NCBI RefSeq assembly: GCF_900106955.1
Contig: NZ_FNNI01000006.1
Coordinates: 62,001-126,000, forward strand
Origin: Aidingimonas halophila
GTDB taxonomy: Bacteria > Pseudomonadota > Gammaproteobacteria > Pseudomonadales > Halomonadaceae
Reading direction: 5' to 3'
Length of the DNA: 64,000 bases
Positions 34,041 to 42,085 of the stretch are shown in pieces. The notes beneath the pieces are model-generated. The model did no database searches. It was not told where the DNA came from and saw only the letters and a list, made by a program, of their open reading frames with translations. The first letter of the stretch is position 1. Each line of letters begins with the position of its first letter. Position numbers and translations under genes: made by a program.

Positions 34041-35195
34041 TCAACTTCCTTCATGCTCGGCATCCCGACTGCTGAGCGTGTGTTTCAGGCTGACCTTGAT
34101 CTCGCTCCAGATGGCTACGAAGAACGCGGTCAGGGGAACGGCAAGTATCATGCCGATAATGCCACTCAAGGCCGTGCCCCAGAAGAACAGGGAAATAATC
34201 ACGAGTGCAGGGTGAAGGCCCGAGCGGTTAGCCATGATTTTCGGTGTCAGCAGCCAGCTTTCCATCAGTTGAACCGCCGCGAATACCAGTCCGGCCAGAA
34301 ATAGTAATTCAACCCCGCCATCCGGCTGCAGATATCCCATGGGCAGGACCACCAACAGGCCGATCAAGGTGCCCAGGAAGGGGACGATATTCAGCAGTCC
34401 CAGCACCAGCCCGGCAAGTACACTGAACTCAAGTCCAATCAGCGTAAATCCCACCACATACAAGGCACCCATGCACACGGCGATGATCAGCTGGCCCTGA
34501 AAGAAGGCTGTGACGTATCCCACGAACACATCCATGAAATACAGCGTTTTCTGCTGGGTGGGCTCGTGGAAAACGGATAACAGCTCGGATACCTGCCCCC
34601 TTAGCAGGCCGCCGGAAAGCAAGGTGAAGAACAGGAACAAGGGCACGAAACTGATACCCGCCAACAGCCCCAGATAGGACATGATGGTCGTGCCCGGAGT
34701 CTCAGTGACGGACAAGGCCGATTGGGACTCCTCCCCATTGCTGTTCTCCATACCGGTGGAAATAATGGAGCTGAGTCCCGGGAAGTGAGTGGAGAAATGT
34801 TCCTGCCAACTTGCCAGTGTATCGGGCAAAACGGTCATCAACTGAATGACCTGGCTAACCAGAACGGGAACGAGAAGGTAAATCAAGCCGCCGATACCCA
34901 CAAAGAAAACCACCAGCAGAAGAATGATGGCCAGCAAGCGCGGTAAGTGAAGCCGTCTCTCGAGCAACTCAACGACAGGGTGAAGCACCAACGCCAGCAC
35001 ACCGGCAACGGCGAGCGGCAGGAGCAAATTGTAGAAAGTATTTATGATCCAGCCAAAAGTCCACACGATGATGCCGATCAGAGTGGTCAACACAACCAGG
35101 GACAACATGACCGCCGTGTAGCGAAACAAGCGAAGTTCGGCCGGGTTAAACAGTCGCTTCCCGCAAGCCAGGGGGGCCTGCCTATTATCGGGCAT
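34041..35195 (-). CDS. PerM/YdiK (AI-2E transporter) family membrane protein
   Basis: A 384-residue protein with about eight membrane segments: a pair near residues 28-70, one near 85-110, and a cluster after residue 170 (including VLGLLNIVPFLGTLIGLLVV and a PKIMANRSGLHPALVIISLF loop, the family signature). The family covers putative exporters and sodium/proton antiporters; its founding AI-2 role does not transfer to all members. It stands alone between the LysR remnant and the Rpn region. The first ATG (35195) gives a normal cytoplasmic N-terminus. Confidence 0.85.
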   Translation of the reverse strand: MPDNRQAPLACGKRLFNPAELRLFRYTAVMLSLVVLTTLIGIIVWTFGWIINTFYNLLLPLAVAGVLALVLHPVVELLERRLHLPRLLAIILLLVVFFVGIGGLIYLLVPVLVSQVIQLMTVLPDTLASWQEHFSTHFPGLSSIISTGMENSNGEESQSALSVTETPGTTIMSYLGLLAGISFVPLFLFFTLLSGGLLRGQVSELLSVFHEPTQQKTLYFMDVFVGYVTAFFQGQLIIAVCMGALYVVGFTLIGLEFSVLAGLVLGLLNIVPFLGTLIGLLVVLPMGYLQPDGGVELLFLAGLVFAAVQLMESWLLTPKIMANRSGLHPALVIISLFFWGTALSGIIGMILAVPLTAFFVAIWSEIKVSLKHTLSSRDAEHEGS

Positions 35196-35593
35196 TGCAG
35201 ATTCCTACGTTGGTTTCTTGCAGATTAGCCGAACATCAAACGTTCAACCCCAGCTACCGCAGGAACCTCTCTCAGCCTCCTGAGTCATCCGATTGCCGGC
35301 TATAGCAGGTATCGACATCTGAATGCCGGGCGGGGTCAGCCATCTTCGGCCATTGATACTTGTTCCGTCTGGATTGCGCCTCTCACCATGAACTGATTTA
35401 GAGGCATAATGCGTATCCCAATACTTATATAGTTTAAACTCGAGGCATGATCTGTGCGGTGACAAACATATGAGGCGTCATTTTTTTCAGATACGTCTCC
35501 GCCCCTTCCCGCACATCGTTTCTGGGGTTGATCGGGGCTAACGCCCACTCGGGCAGGCATGCACGCGCGACTGACGTCGCGCCTACGAAAACC
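35196..35593. other. Intergenic region with a REP unit and an unassigned coding-like stretch
   Basis: About 400 bp without a recognised gene. On the minus strand, 35442-35550 encodes INPRNDVREGAETYLKKMTP and following residues, which looks protein-like but has no family I can name. It may be the relic of a lost gene. A REP-type palindrome (CGCGACTGACGTCGCGCCTA, 35566-35585) abuts the left end of the Rpn unit. The rest shows nothing recognisable. Confidence 0.4.
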
Positions 35594-35620
35594 AGCGAGG
35601 TGTGGTGGTAGAAGGCGCTG

Positions 35621-35833
35621 CTACGCTTCGCCACGCAGAGAGGCGATTTCGTCGATCGGCAAGCCGGTCGCTCGCGCAATGGCCGCATCATCCAAACGAG
35701 TCGTTCGTATCAGGTTAAGCGCGGTCTCGTGCAAGGCTTCCTGACGACCTTCCTGACGCCCTTCCTGGCGACCTTCCTGCAGCCCTTCCTGTCTCCAACG
35801 CTGCGGCCATTGACTGGTTCGTTCCTGCAACAT
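35621..35833 (-). CDS. Putative intragenic small protein of rpn copy 1 (RpnS-like)
   Basis: Inside the rpn gene, in the same frame, AGGAGGTATACGACATG gives a consensus Shine-Dalgarno and a start codon with 8-base spacing. It would make a 70-residue protein, MLQERTSQWPQRWRQEG followed by the EGRQ repeats and the C-terminal helices. In E. coli, rpn genes make a small C-terminal protein from an internal start that blocks the full-length nuclease. The same signal is kept exactly in copy 2. Seen directly: site, frame, conservation. The antitoxin role is inferred by analogy. Confidence 0.55.
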   Translation of the reverse strand: MLQERTSQWPQRWRQEGLQEGRQEGRQEGRQEALHETALNLIRTTRLDDAAIARATGLPIDEIASLRGEA

Positions 35834-36568
35834 GTCGTATACCTCCTGAAGCTCATCCAGTCGCTCAAAGGATTGCCGTTCTTCTTCGGGCGCCTGACAT
35901 GGCGCCCAAACACGTTTCAACCAGGCTGTGAAGGCGCGGCGCAGGTCGCTCTGATCCTCAGCATACAACCATTCGACCACACGGCCCAATACCTCCAAAG
36001 CTTCATCGATCCCCCGGTAATGCTCCAGATTGAATAATGCCGCGACCAGGTTACGGCCTTCGCTGGACCAGTTCGGGTCGTTGACGATCGCTTTTTCGTC
36101 CAGCAGCAGGTAACGCAACTGGGGGCTGTAACGTTCCAGGCCTCCGCTAACGGTTTCGACCATGGCGTGGATATCGAGTGCCGCGTTCCACGGCCTTTCT
36201 CCATTATAAAGTACTACAGGCAGTACAGGCGGCAGCTTGCCATTGGGAGTGAAGGCCTTCTGGCGGATCAAATCCTGATACAACAGGCCTAGATAGCTCA
36301 TGATGCGGACCGGCATGCCATGGTCGACACGACTCTGGAATTCGATCAACAGGTACACATACAGCCAGGTGTCGCCCCACCGAACCCGCCATATGACATC
36401 GCTCTCGCGATCGCGCAGTTCATCGGTCACGTAGGAGCCGCTCGCCTTTTCCAGCGAATCCAGATCCAATTCACCGACCCAGGCTTCCTTGACGAAGCCG
36501 GTCAATAGGTCTCTCACCATGCGTTGATGCGAAAATAGCAGCTTGTAGCTGCTGTCGTGCTGGGCCAT
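35621..36568 (-). CDS. rpn: Rpn-family nuclease (PD-(D/E)XK, transposase_31-like), copy 1
   Basis: A 315-residue Rpn/YhgA-like protein. The N-terminal nuclease domain begins HDSSYKLLFSHQRMVRDLL; catalytic positions are in DRESDVIWRVRW (Asp) and YVYLLIEFQSRVD (Glu-x-Gln). A linker leads to an EGRQ repeat (about residues 260-275) and a C-terminal helical module ending in GLPIDEIASLRGEA. Start at 36568 is fixed by GAAGGAGGGCGACGAT before the ATG. Rpn proteins are DNA endonucleases that raise RecA-independent recombination and act in phage defence in E. coli. 311 of its residues have a direct counterpart in the copy at 56530-57465, with few substitutions (e.g. GEL to DEL near residue 30). Confidence 0.9.
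   Translation of the reverse strand: MAQHDSSYKLLFSHQRMVRDLLTGFVKEAWVGELDLDSLEKASGSYVTDELRDRESDVIWRVRWGDTWLYVYLLIEFQSRVDHGMPVRIMSYLGLLYQDLIRQKAFTPNGKLPPVLPVVLYNGERPWNAALDIHAMVETVSGGLERYSPQLRYLLLDEKAIVNDPNWSSEGRNLVAALFNLEHYRGIDEALEVLGRVVEWLYAEDQSDLRRAFTAWLKRVWAPCQAPEEERQSFERLDELQEVYDMLQERTSQWPQRWRQEGLQEGRQEGRQEGRQEALHETALNLIRTTRLDDAAIARATGLPIDEIASLRGEA
35737..35793 (-). repeat. 12-bp coding tandem repeat in rpn copy 1
   Basis: Units of the type CTTCCTGACGAC on the plus strand encode repeated EGRQ/EGLQ residues. Copy 1 has one unit more than copy 2 (56645-56690). Repeat-number change keeps the frame and alters a linker between the nuclease part and the C-terminal module. Confidence 0.8.
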
Positions 36569-36752
36569 ATCGTCGCCCTCCTTGGCTTGATGGTCCCGGG
36601 TCCTGGATGTCAATTCCTGATAGCGCGACTGGGCCACGCTAAATTCATATAATCTTATATAATCATGCGATAAATACCACCGCCAAAGCGCCTATGCGTC
36701 CATCGCGACTGACATCGTGACTACGAAAGCAGGCTGACAATGTCTGGACGTT

Positions 36753-37664
36753 TCAGGAACCGGGCTCAATAGCAAGCATGGCTTCACGCAGTTGCTCGAC
36801 CAGTACGGCGGTGGCCATCGGCAGGGCTCGGTCACTGTGGGTACACAACACCAGCCGGGCCTTGGCGATATGACGATCCTTGAGCGGCTTGAACAGTAAT
36901 TCGCCTTGAGCCAGTTCCCGGGCGATGTCGAGCCGATTGAGAAAGGCAATCCCCAAGCCGGCCCGTGCCAGCGACTTCAGGCCGAGAATACGATTGCCCG
37001 TCGCCAATGGGTCCAGTTCGATATCCGCCGCAGCCAACACCTGTTGCAGCGTGGACCCGTGGAACATCTCGTTACCGGGCAAGATCGCTGGATAGGATTG
37101 GCATTCCCGAAGCCACAAGGCCTCTCGCTCGGCCAAGGGATGGTGCGGGGCCAATACCGCCCCGAACTCCAATTCCACCTTCTCGACGAATCGAACCTTG
37201 GGCGTCGCCGGGGGATTCATACACAGGCCAAGGTCGGCATCACCACTGACGACCTGCTCGAGTATGTCGTCAGTCAATCCCGTGACCATCATGAACCGTA
37301 TCCGCGGGAAACCGCCGCTGAATTCGGACAGCACGCGAGGTAACAACTGGTCGGTCAGTGACTCGATCGTGGCGACACGCACCTCGGCGCAACCGGTGCC
37401 ACGAATCTCCCCCAGGTACTCCTGCAGGCGGCGTTCATCACGCTGCCATTGCTGCACCTGATAGAGAATCAGTTCTCCTGCCGGTGACAGCCGTAACCCA
37501 CGCGGCAACCGCTCAAACAGAGGGACCCCCAACTCGTCCTCCAGCCTGAGAATCTGCCGGTTGATCGCCGAAGCGGCCACATGCAACTGCTCGGATGCCT
37601 TGCGCAGCGATCCTTGTCGCGCCACCTCCTCGAAATAGCGAAGCCCGGGCAGCAACAGGTTCAT
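36753..37664 (-). CDS. LysR-family transcriptional regulator
   Basis: A 303-residue LysR protein: helix-turn-helix in residues about 8-65 (GLRYFEEVARQGSLRKASEQ, then LHVAASAINRQILRLEDELG and FERLPRGLRLSPAGE) and a full effector domain. Start chosen at 37664 because GGGAGG lies just upstream; the frame's longer N-terminus would extend to 37706 without a ribosome site. It is divergent from the NCS2 permease, with 111 bp between, so it probably controls the permease-amidohydrolase-exporter operon. Its inducer is unknown, presumably a purine-like base. Confidence 0.9.
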   Translation of the reverse strand: MNLLLPGLRYFEEVARQGSLRKASEQLHVAASAINRQILRLEDELGVPLFERLPRGLRLSPAGELILYQVQQWQRDERRLQEYLGEIRGTGCAEVRVATIESLTDQLLPRVLSEFSGGFPRIRFMMVTGLTDDILEQVVSGDADLGLCMNPPATPKVRFVEKVELEFGAVLAPHHPLAEREALWLRECQSYPAILPGNEMFHGSTLQQVLAAADIELDPLATGNRILGLKSLARAGLGIAFLNRLDIARELAQGELLFKPLKDRHIAKARLVLCTHSDRALPMATAVLVEQLREAMLAIEPGS

Positions 37665-37775
37665 GCCATCCTCCCACTGTTGCCTTTTCGGCAACGATGA
37701 ATGCAAAACTTTATTATGGACCAGAACAGAAAGGCACCGCTAGGGTGACAGGACACCACAACAACAAGAGGCTCC

Positions 37776-39155
37776 ATGATGAATACCTCTCCGACTCCTC
37801 CCCGCAGCGAGGTGGAACCCGCCGACGAGCGGTTACCTCTGGGCAAGCTTCTCCTGTATGGCTTCCAGCACGTACTGGTGATGGCTGCAGCACCGATTAC
37901 CGCCGCCTTCCTGATCGGCAATACGCTCGAGTTGCCGGATACCATGACCGTCAGCCTCATGAGCGCGATCTTCCTGGCGTGCGGCCTCGCCGGCATCCTG
38001 CAATCGGTCGGCATTCTGGGCTTCGGAGCCCGCTTGCCGTTCATTCAGGTACCCGGTGGTGCGCCATTGGCCATTTTCCTGACCATCGCGCAAGCCACTG
38101 ACCTGCAGACCGCCACCGGAGCGGTCATCCTGACGGGCGCGTTCTATTTCCTGGCCCTGCCCTTCTTCACCCGGGTGCTGAAGTTCTTCCCGCCCATTGT
38201 CGTCGGCACCATGCTACTGCTGGTGGCAATCAACTTGATTCGTATCTTCGGTGGCCTGATTACGGGGCAACCCGATTCGCCAGGATTCGCCAGCATGGGC
38301 AGCATTGCCCTGGCGCTGGTGACGATCGGTAGCACTGTGCTCTTTGCGCGTTGCTGCACCGGCATGTGGCAACGCATCAGCGTGATGTTAGGTCTGCTGG
38401 CGGGAGCCACCGTGGCGTTCGCCACAGGGGCCATGTCCTTTTCCGGTGTACTCGATGGGCCTCTGGTCGCCGTCCCTGAGCCTTTCCCGTTCGGCATGCC
38501 CAAGTTCGATGTGATTGCCTCGCTGCCGTTGCTCATCTTCTGCGTGGTGTCGATGACTGAAGCCACCGGCCAGACCTTGGCGACTGCCGAAATCGTCGAA
38601 CGTGGAGGCGACCATAAGGCCATCGTGCCTCGCAATATCCGTGCTGACGCTCTCGGCTCATTGATCGGCGGCTGCTTCGGGACCTCGCTGATCATTACCA
38701 GTGGCGAGAACATCGGCATCATCCGCGCCACCGGCGTGCGCTCACGGTACGTGACCATCACCGCCGGCGCCATGCTGATCTTCCTGGCCCTGTGCGCGCC
38801 GCTTGGACGTCTCGCTCATGCGATACCTACCGCCGTGGTAGCCGGGACTGCCGTGATCGTGTTCGCCATCATCGGAGTAATGGGCATCAACATCCTGCGT
38901 CGGGTCGACTTTAACCGGAACGGCAATATGTTCACCCTCGCCGCTGCCCTGGCCATGGGTATCCTGCCTATCGTGGTGCCGGACTTCTACAGTGCGTTTC
39001 CCAAGCATCTGCAGATCGTGTTGGGCAATGGCCTCGCCATGGGCACGCTGACCGCCGTGTTGGTCAATATTCTCTTCCATCACCTGGGCGCTCCTCGCCG
39101 AGAACGCCAAGGCAACGATACCCCGTCCCCCCTCGAAGCCTCCAAGGGAGACTGA
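37776..39155 (+). CDS. NCS2-family nucleobase permease (xanthine/uracil type)
   Basis: A 459-residue membrane protein with about 14 helices. It has the NCS2 hallmark MTEATGQTLATAEIVERGGD near residue 255, GGCFGTSLIITSGENIGIIR near 290 (the conserved N-x-G-region of transmembrane segment 10) and the N-terminal QHVLVMAAAPITAAFLIG. It should import a purine, pyrimidine or related base with protons or sodium. Two ATG codons (37776 and 37779) follow AGAGG. Three bases separate it from the amidohydrolase, so import and deamination are tightly coupled. Confidence 0.92.
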   Translation: MMNTSPTPPRSEVEPADERLPLGKLLLYGFQHVLVMAAAPITAAFLIGNTLELPDTMTVSLMSAIFLACGLAGILQSVGILGFGARLPFIQVPGGAPLAIFLTIAQATDLQTATGAVILTGAFYFLALPFFTRVLKFFPPIVVGTMLLLVAINLIRIFGGLITGQPDSPGFASMGSIALALVTIGSTVLFARCCTGMWQRISVMLGLLAGATVAFATGAMSFSGVLDGPLVAVPEPFPFGMPKFDVIASLPLLIFCVVSMTEATGQTLATAEIVERGGDHKAIVPRNIRADALGSLIGGCFGTSLIITSGENIGIIRATGVRSRYVTITAGAMLIFLALCAPLGRLAHAIPTAVVAGTAVIVFAIIGVMGINILRRVDFNRNGNMFTLAAALAMGILPIVVPDFYSAFPKHLQIVLGNGLAMGTLTAVLVNILFHHLGAPRRERQGNDTPSPLEASKGD

Positions 39156-39158
39156 TCC

Positions 39159-40610
39159 ATGTCGATCGCGAACTCGAATACCTCTCTGCGTTTTCCGGAG
39201 TGTCTGACACATGGCCCATTACTGCTGCTTCCCGAGGAAGTGATGTTGGCCGAAGGCTGCCTGCATGGTCAGGCCGTGCTGATCGATGACGGTGTCTTCC
39301 AGGTGGTGGGCGACGCCGAGGCCTTGTGCCGCCGCTATCCCGACCTCGACCCCATCGAGCTACCGGGCCAGCTATTGATGCCGGGTATGATCGATACCCA
39401 CCACCATCTGACCCAATCACTGGGCAAGTCGCTGGTATTCGGCGAACCGTCGGAAATCTTCAAACGCATCTGGATTCCGCTGGAGACCAGCCTCGACGAG
39501 GAAATGGTGCATCTCTCGGCCAAGCTGGCGGCCTTTGAGGCACTGCGTGGCGGCTTCACGACCGTCGTCGACGCCGGCACCCGCTCCCCTGCCGATACCA
39601 CCGCCATTGCTCAAGCCGCCGAGGAGACGGGACTACGCTGCGTGTTGGGGATGATCTGTAACAACCGAGGAGGCACCGCCAACGTGTCTGATGTGGACAT
39701 GGACGCGGCGATCCTGCAGCGAGGGGAGTGTCACCTGGCTCGCTGGGAAAACCATCCCCTGGTACGCCCCTCACTGGCGGTATCGATCCCTGAAGTGGCC
39801 AGCGATGCCATGCTGCACTCTGCCTCACAGCTGTGCGGAGAAGCCGGTACGATCTTCCAGACTCACGTCAACGAGCACCTTCAGGCCGTGGAACGCTCGC
39901 TGGTGGCACAACGCCGGCGGCCGCTTGAGCATCTTCACACTGTGGGTGCCCTGGGTCCCCAGGCGCTGGTGGCCCATGCCACGCTGGTCACCCCCGATGA
40001 GCTCAACCTGCTGCGCGATACCGATACCGCCGTGGCTTTCAACCCGGTCGCCAGCGCCTGGAAAGGGAATGCCGTGGCACCGGCACTGCAGATGGCGGCT
40101 CTAGGCATCCGTTTCGGACTGGGGACCGACGCCACCCGCAGCGATGGCTTTCGCCTGATGGATGCTGCAGAAACCAGCCAGCGTCTGGCCTTCGGCATGA
40201 CCACGGGCGACGCGTCATGTGGTGGGGGTTGGCGCTGGCTCGACCATGCCACCCGCGGAGGCGCCGATGCCGCGGGTCTTGCCGGCCTATCCGGCGAGAT
40301 CAAGCCGGGATGCGCCGCCGACTTCCTTCTGGTCAACATCGACGTGCCGGAAATGACACCCTCCTGGGATCGTCCATGGGAACTCGTGCGTTATGCCAAT
40401 CGCGACCAGATTGACGCCGTATTCACCAACGGTCGGCTACGACTGTGGCAGGGCTGGCCGATGGAATGGGATGGTCGAGCACTGCTGCGCCAAGCACGCG
40501 AAGCCGCCAAGGCCGTGGAAGATGCGCCTATATACCGGGTACATCCAACGGCGGCTGAGCTCCTTTCCCGCCGCTCGGTAGGTTACACAACAGCAGGACA
40601 GCAATCGTGA
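39159..40610 (+). CDS. Amidohydrolase of the ATZ/TRZ/guanine deaminase-like group
   Basis: A 483-residue metal-dependent amidohydrolase. Metal ligands are visible in LMPGMIDTHHHLTQSLGKSL (near residue 75), TIFQTHVNEHLQAVE (near 230), ALVAHATLV (near 268) and GLGTDATRSDG (Asp, near 325). The family includes 8-oxoguanine, guanine and S-adenosylhomocysteine deaminases and triazine hydrolases. The long, somewhat unusual N-terminal beta-sandwich and linker make an exact substrate call unsafe. Next to a nucleobase permease, deamination of an imported purine- or triazine-like base is the likely role. Confidence 0.85.
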   Translation: MSIANSNTSLRFPECLTHGPLLLLPEEVMLAEGCLHGQAVLIDDGVFQVVGDAEALCRRYPDLDPIELPGQLLMPGMIDTHHHLTQSLGKSLVFGEPSEIFKRIWIPLETSLDEEMVHLSAKLAAFEALRGGFTTVVDAGTRSPADTTAIAQAAEETGLRCVLGMICNNRGGTANVSDVDMDAAILQRGECHLARWENHPLVRPSLAVSIPEVASDAMLHSASQLCGEAGTIFQTHVNEHLQAVERSLVAQRRRPLEHLHTVGALGPQALVAHATLVTPDELNLLRDTDTAVAFNPVASAWKGNAVAPALQMAALGIRFGLGTDATRSDGFRLMDAAETSQRLAFGMTTGDASCGGGWRWLDHATRGGADAAGLAGLSGEIKPGCAADFLLVNIDVPEMTPSWDRPWELVRYANRDQIDAVFTNGRLRLWQGWPMEWDGRALLRQAREAAKAVEDAPIYRVHPTAAELLSRRSVGYTTAGQQS

Positions 40611-41323
40611 TGGAGCCACTTCTTACTTTCACGCTACTGGCCCTGGCGACCGGCGTTGCGGCATTCATCCAGGGCGCGGTGGGGATCGGCTTTGCCCTGG
40701 TCGTGGCCCCGGTGATGGGATTGCTGCGACCCGATCTGCTGCCAGTCGCGCTGTTGATATTGATGCTGCCGCTCAATGCCTACGTGGGGCTGCGCGAGCG
40801 CGACGCCATCGATTGGCGAGGGGTCGGCTGGGTTAGCCTGGGCCGCTTGCCTGGTACTCTTGCCGGTCTTGGCATTCTTGCGGTGGTTTCCACCAACGGC
40901 CTCAACCAGTTGATCGGCGCTTCGACGATCCTCGCCGTGCTGGCAGGGGTCTTCGCCCCGGTATTCCAGCCTGGGCGCGGGGCCTGCGCCACAGTGGGCG
41001 TGGTGACCGGCGTGACCGAAACCGCCACCGGGGTGGGCGGACCGCCGTTGGCGCTACTCTACCAGCACAAGCCGGGGCCCGAACTGCGAGCCACCATTGC
41101 ACTCTGTTTCCTGGTTGGCGAGATCATCTCCTTGATACTGCTTGCCCTGTCCGGTCAGTTCCAACTCCACCAGTGGTTCTGGGCACTCGCACTGCTCCCG
41201 GCACTGATTCTCGGCAGCGTGATCAGCCGCCTGGCTCACCACCGCCTCGACGCTCGCCGGATGCGTATCAGCGTATTGTCGTTCGCATTCATTTCCGGAT
41301 TGGTGCTGTTAATTCCTCGTTGA
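40610..41323 (+). CDS. TauE/SafE-family membrane protein (putative anion exporter)
   Basis: A 237-residue protein with about eight membrane helices and two related halves: AFIQGAVGIGFALVVAPVMG near the N-terminus and GVVTGVTETATGVGGPPLAL near residue 130, the paired motifs of the TauE family. Members export sulfite, sulfoacetate or other organic anions. The ATG overlaps the amidohydrolase stop (TGATGG). It is the last gene of the operon and may remove an acid end product. A GTG one codon upstream (40607) is an alternative start. Confidence 0.87.
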   Translation: MEPLLTFTLLALATGVAAFIQGAVGIGFALVVAPVMGLLRPDLLPVALLILMLPLNAYVGLRERDAIDWRGVGWVSLGRLPGTLAGLGILAVVSTNGLNQLIGASTILAVLAGVFAPVFQPGRGACATVGVVTGVTETATGVGGPPLALLYQHKPGPELRATIALCFLVGEIISLILLALSGQFQLHQWFWALALLPALILGSVISRLAHHRLDARRMRISVLSFAFISGLVLLIPR

Positions 41324-41398
41324 GAAGATATCTATCTTGGCCGTCGAATCGGAGATGCTATATTGTATCTACGAACCCCGGGGCGATTCATTTTGACA

Positions 41399-41686
41399 TC
41401 AAGCACTAAGCGCCTTTAGTACCGCTCCAGGCTCTCTGGATACGACGTTCAGCAAAACTAGCGCGGGGCCGTGAGGTGCCCGGTCCCCACGTTCCCAATG
41501 ACGGAGCGTGCTAATGCTGATGCCAAATGCCGAGGCAAACTCATTTTGAGACATTCCTAATTTGGCACGAATTTTCTTAACCTCTACGGGACCAAACTCA
41601 TGTACTATGGCTTTTGACACATGTCCCTTAGAATATTCAACAGCCTCATCCAGGCCCTGCTTTATGCTTGCAAATGCGCTACTCAT
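41399..41686 (-). CDS. HigA/NadS-type antitoxin (Xre helix-turn-helix)
   Basis: A 95-residue antitoxin with an Xre DNA-binding domain in the second half (VKKIRAKLGMSQNEFASAFG, then ISISTLRHWERGDRAPHGPA) after an N-terminal helix that would contact the toxin. This toxin-first order, with the helix-turn-helix at the C-terminus, is typical of the HigB/NadT-HigA/NadS group. A start at 41698, overlapping the toxin stop, is also possible. The region is lower in GC than its surroundings, suggesting acquisition. Confidence 0.88.
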   Translation of the reverse strand: MSSAFASIKQGLDEAVEYSKGHVSKAIVHEFGPVEVKKIRAKLGMSQNEFASAFGISISTLRHWERGDRAPHGPALVLLNVVSREPGAVLKALSA

Positions 41687-41687
41687 A

Positions 41688-42020
41688 TTAATCACCATAG
41701 CTTTGAAGCAATAGGCTAGTCAGCTTGCTCAATTCATTACGCTCTGACTTTGAGACATTCGCCTTCTCACCCTTGCCGAAAACTGTCAAAAGGAACAGCG
41801 GTATACTGCCATTATGGTAGTAATAGATAACCCTTACCCCACCACTTTTGCCTTTCCCCTGCGCCGACCAACGAAGCTTCCTGATTCCTCCAGTCCCCTG
41901 AACAATGTCTCCGGCCTGCGGATGGAAAGATAAGTAATTGATAATACTATACTTTTCATCGTTACTGAGAAGGTTTGAAGCCCGTTTGATGAATTCAGGA
42001 AGTTCGACGATGGTTTGCAT
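41688..42020 (-). CDS. RelE/HigB (NadT-like) toxin
   Basis: A 110-residue protein of the RelE superfamily, subgroup HigB2/NadT: PEFIKRASNLLSNDEKYSII, GTGGIRKLRWSAQGKGKSGG, VRVIYYYHNGSIPLFLLTVF and FGKGEKANVSKSERNELSKL are the successive family blocks. It should be a ribosome-associated mRNA endonuclease held in check by the Xre protein encoded immediately downstream. The start ATG at 42020 lies 10 bp from an inverted repeat at 42030-42048. Confidence 0.9.
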   Translation of the reverse strand: MQTIVELPEFIKRASNLLSNDEKYSIINYLSFHPQAGDIVQGTGGIRKLRWSAQGKGKSGGVRVIYYYHNGSIPLFLLTVFGKGEKANVSKSERNELSKLTSLLLQSYGD

Positions 42021-42029
42021 GCATTAAAT

Positions 42030-42048
42030 AGTAATCCAATGGATTACT
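42030..42048. promoter_or_regulatory. Operator palindrome of the HigBA/NadTS-type pair
   Basis: AGTAATCC-AAT-GGATTACT, a perfect 8-bp inverted repeat with a 3-base centre, 10 bp upstream of the toxin start. Expected position for autoregulation by the Xre antitoxin. Confidence 0.6.
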
Positions 42049-42085
42049 TTGGGTCAAGCAGAGCCCCCTCTGCCAAACCGCGTTG

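Larger units (their letters stand above)
35594..36728. repeat. Duplicated Rpn unit, copy 1
   Basis: This stretch is nearly identical to 56503-57625 in the same orientation: a short left flank (AGCGAGGTGTGGTG), the whole rpn gene, its promoter region with the repeat ATATAATCTTATATAATC, and a REP unit (CATCGCGACTGACATCGTGA) on the right. Copy 1 is 12 bp longer because of one extra unit in the coding repeat. A REP also touches its left end. No terminal inverted repeats, target duplication or separate transposase are visible. Confidence 0.85.

Noticed and set aside
34041-35195. Quorum-sensing AI-2 exporter
   Set aside because: The family name is historical. No luxS or lsr gene is nearby and the fold is shared with antiporters, so only family level is reported.
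35737-35793. Short regularly repeated units resembling a CRISPR array
   Set aside because: Units are 12 bp, contiguous, without spacers, and in frame inside rpn; they encode EGRQ repeats.
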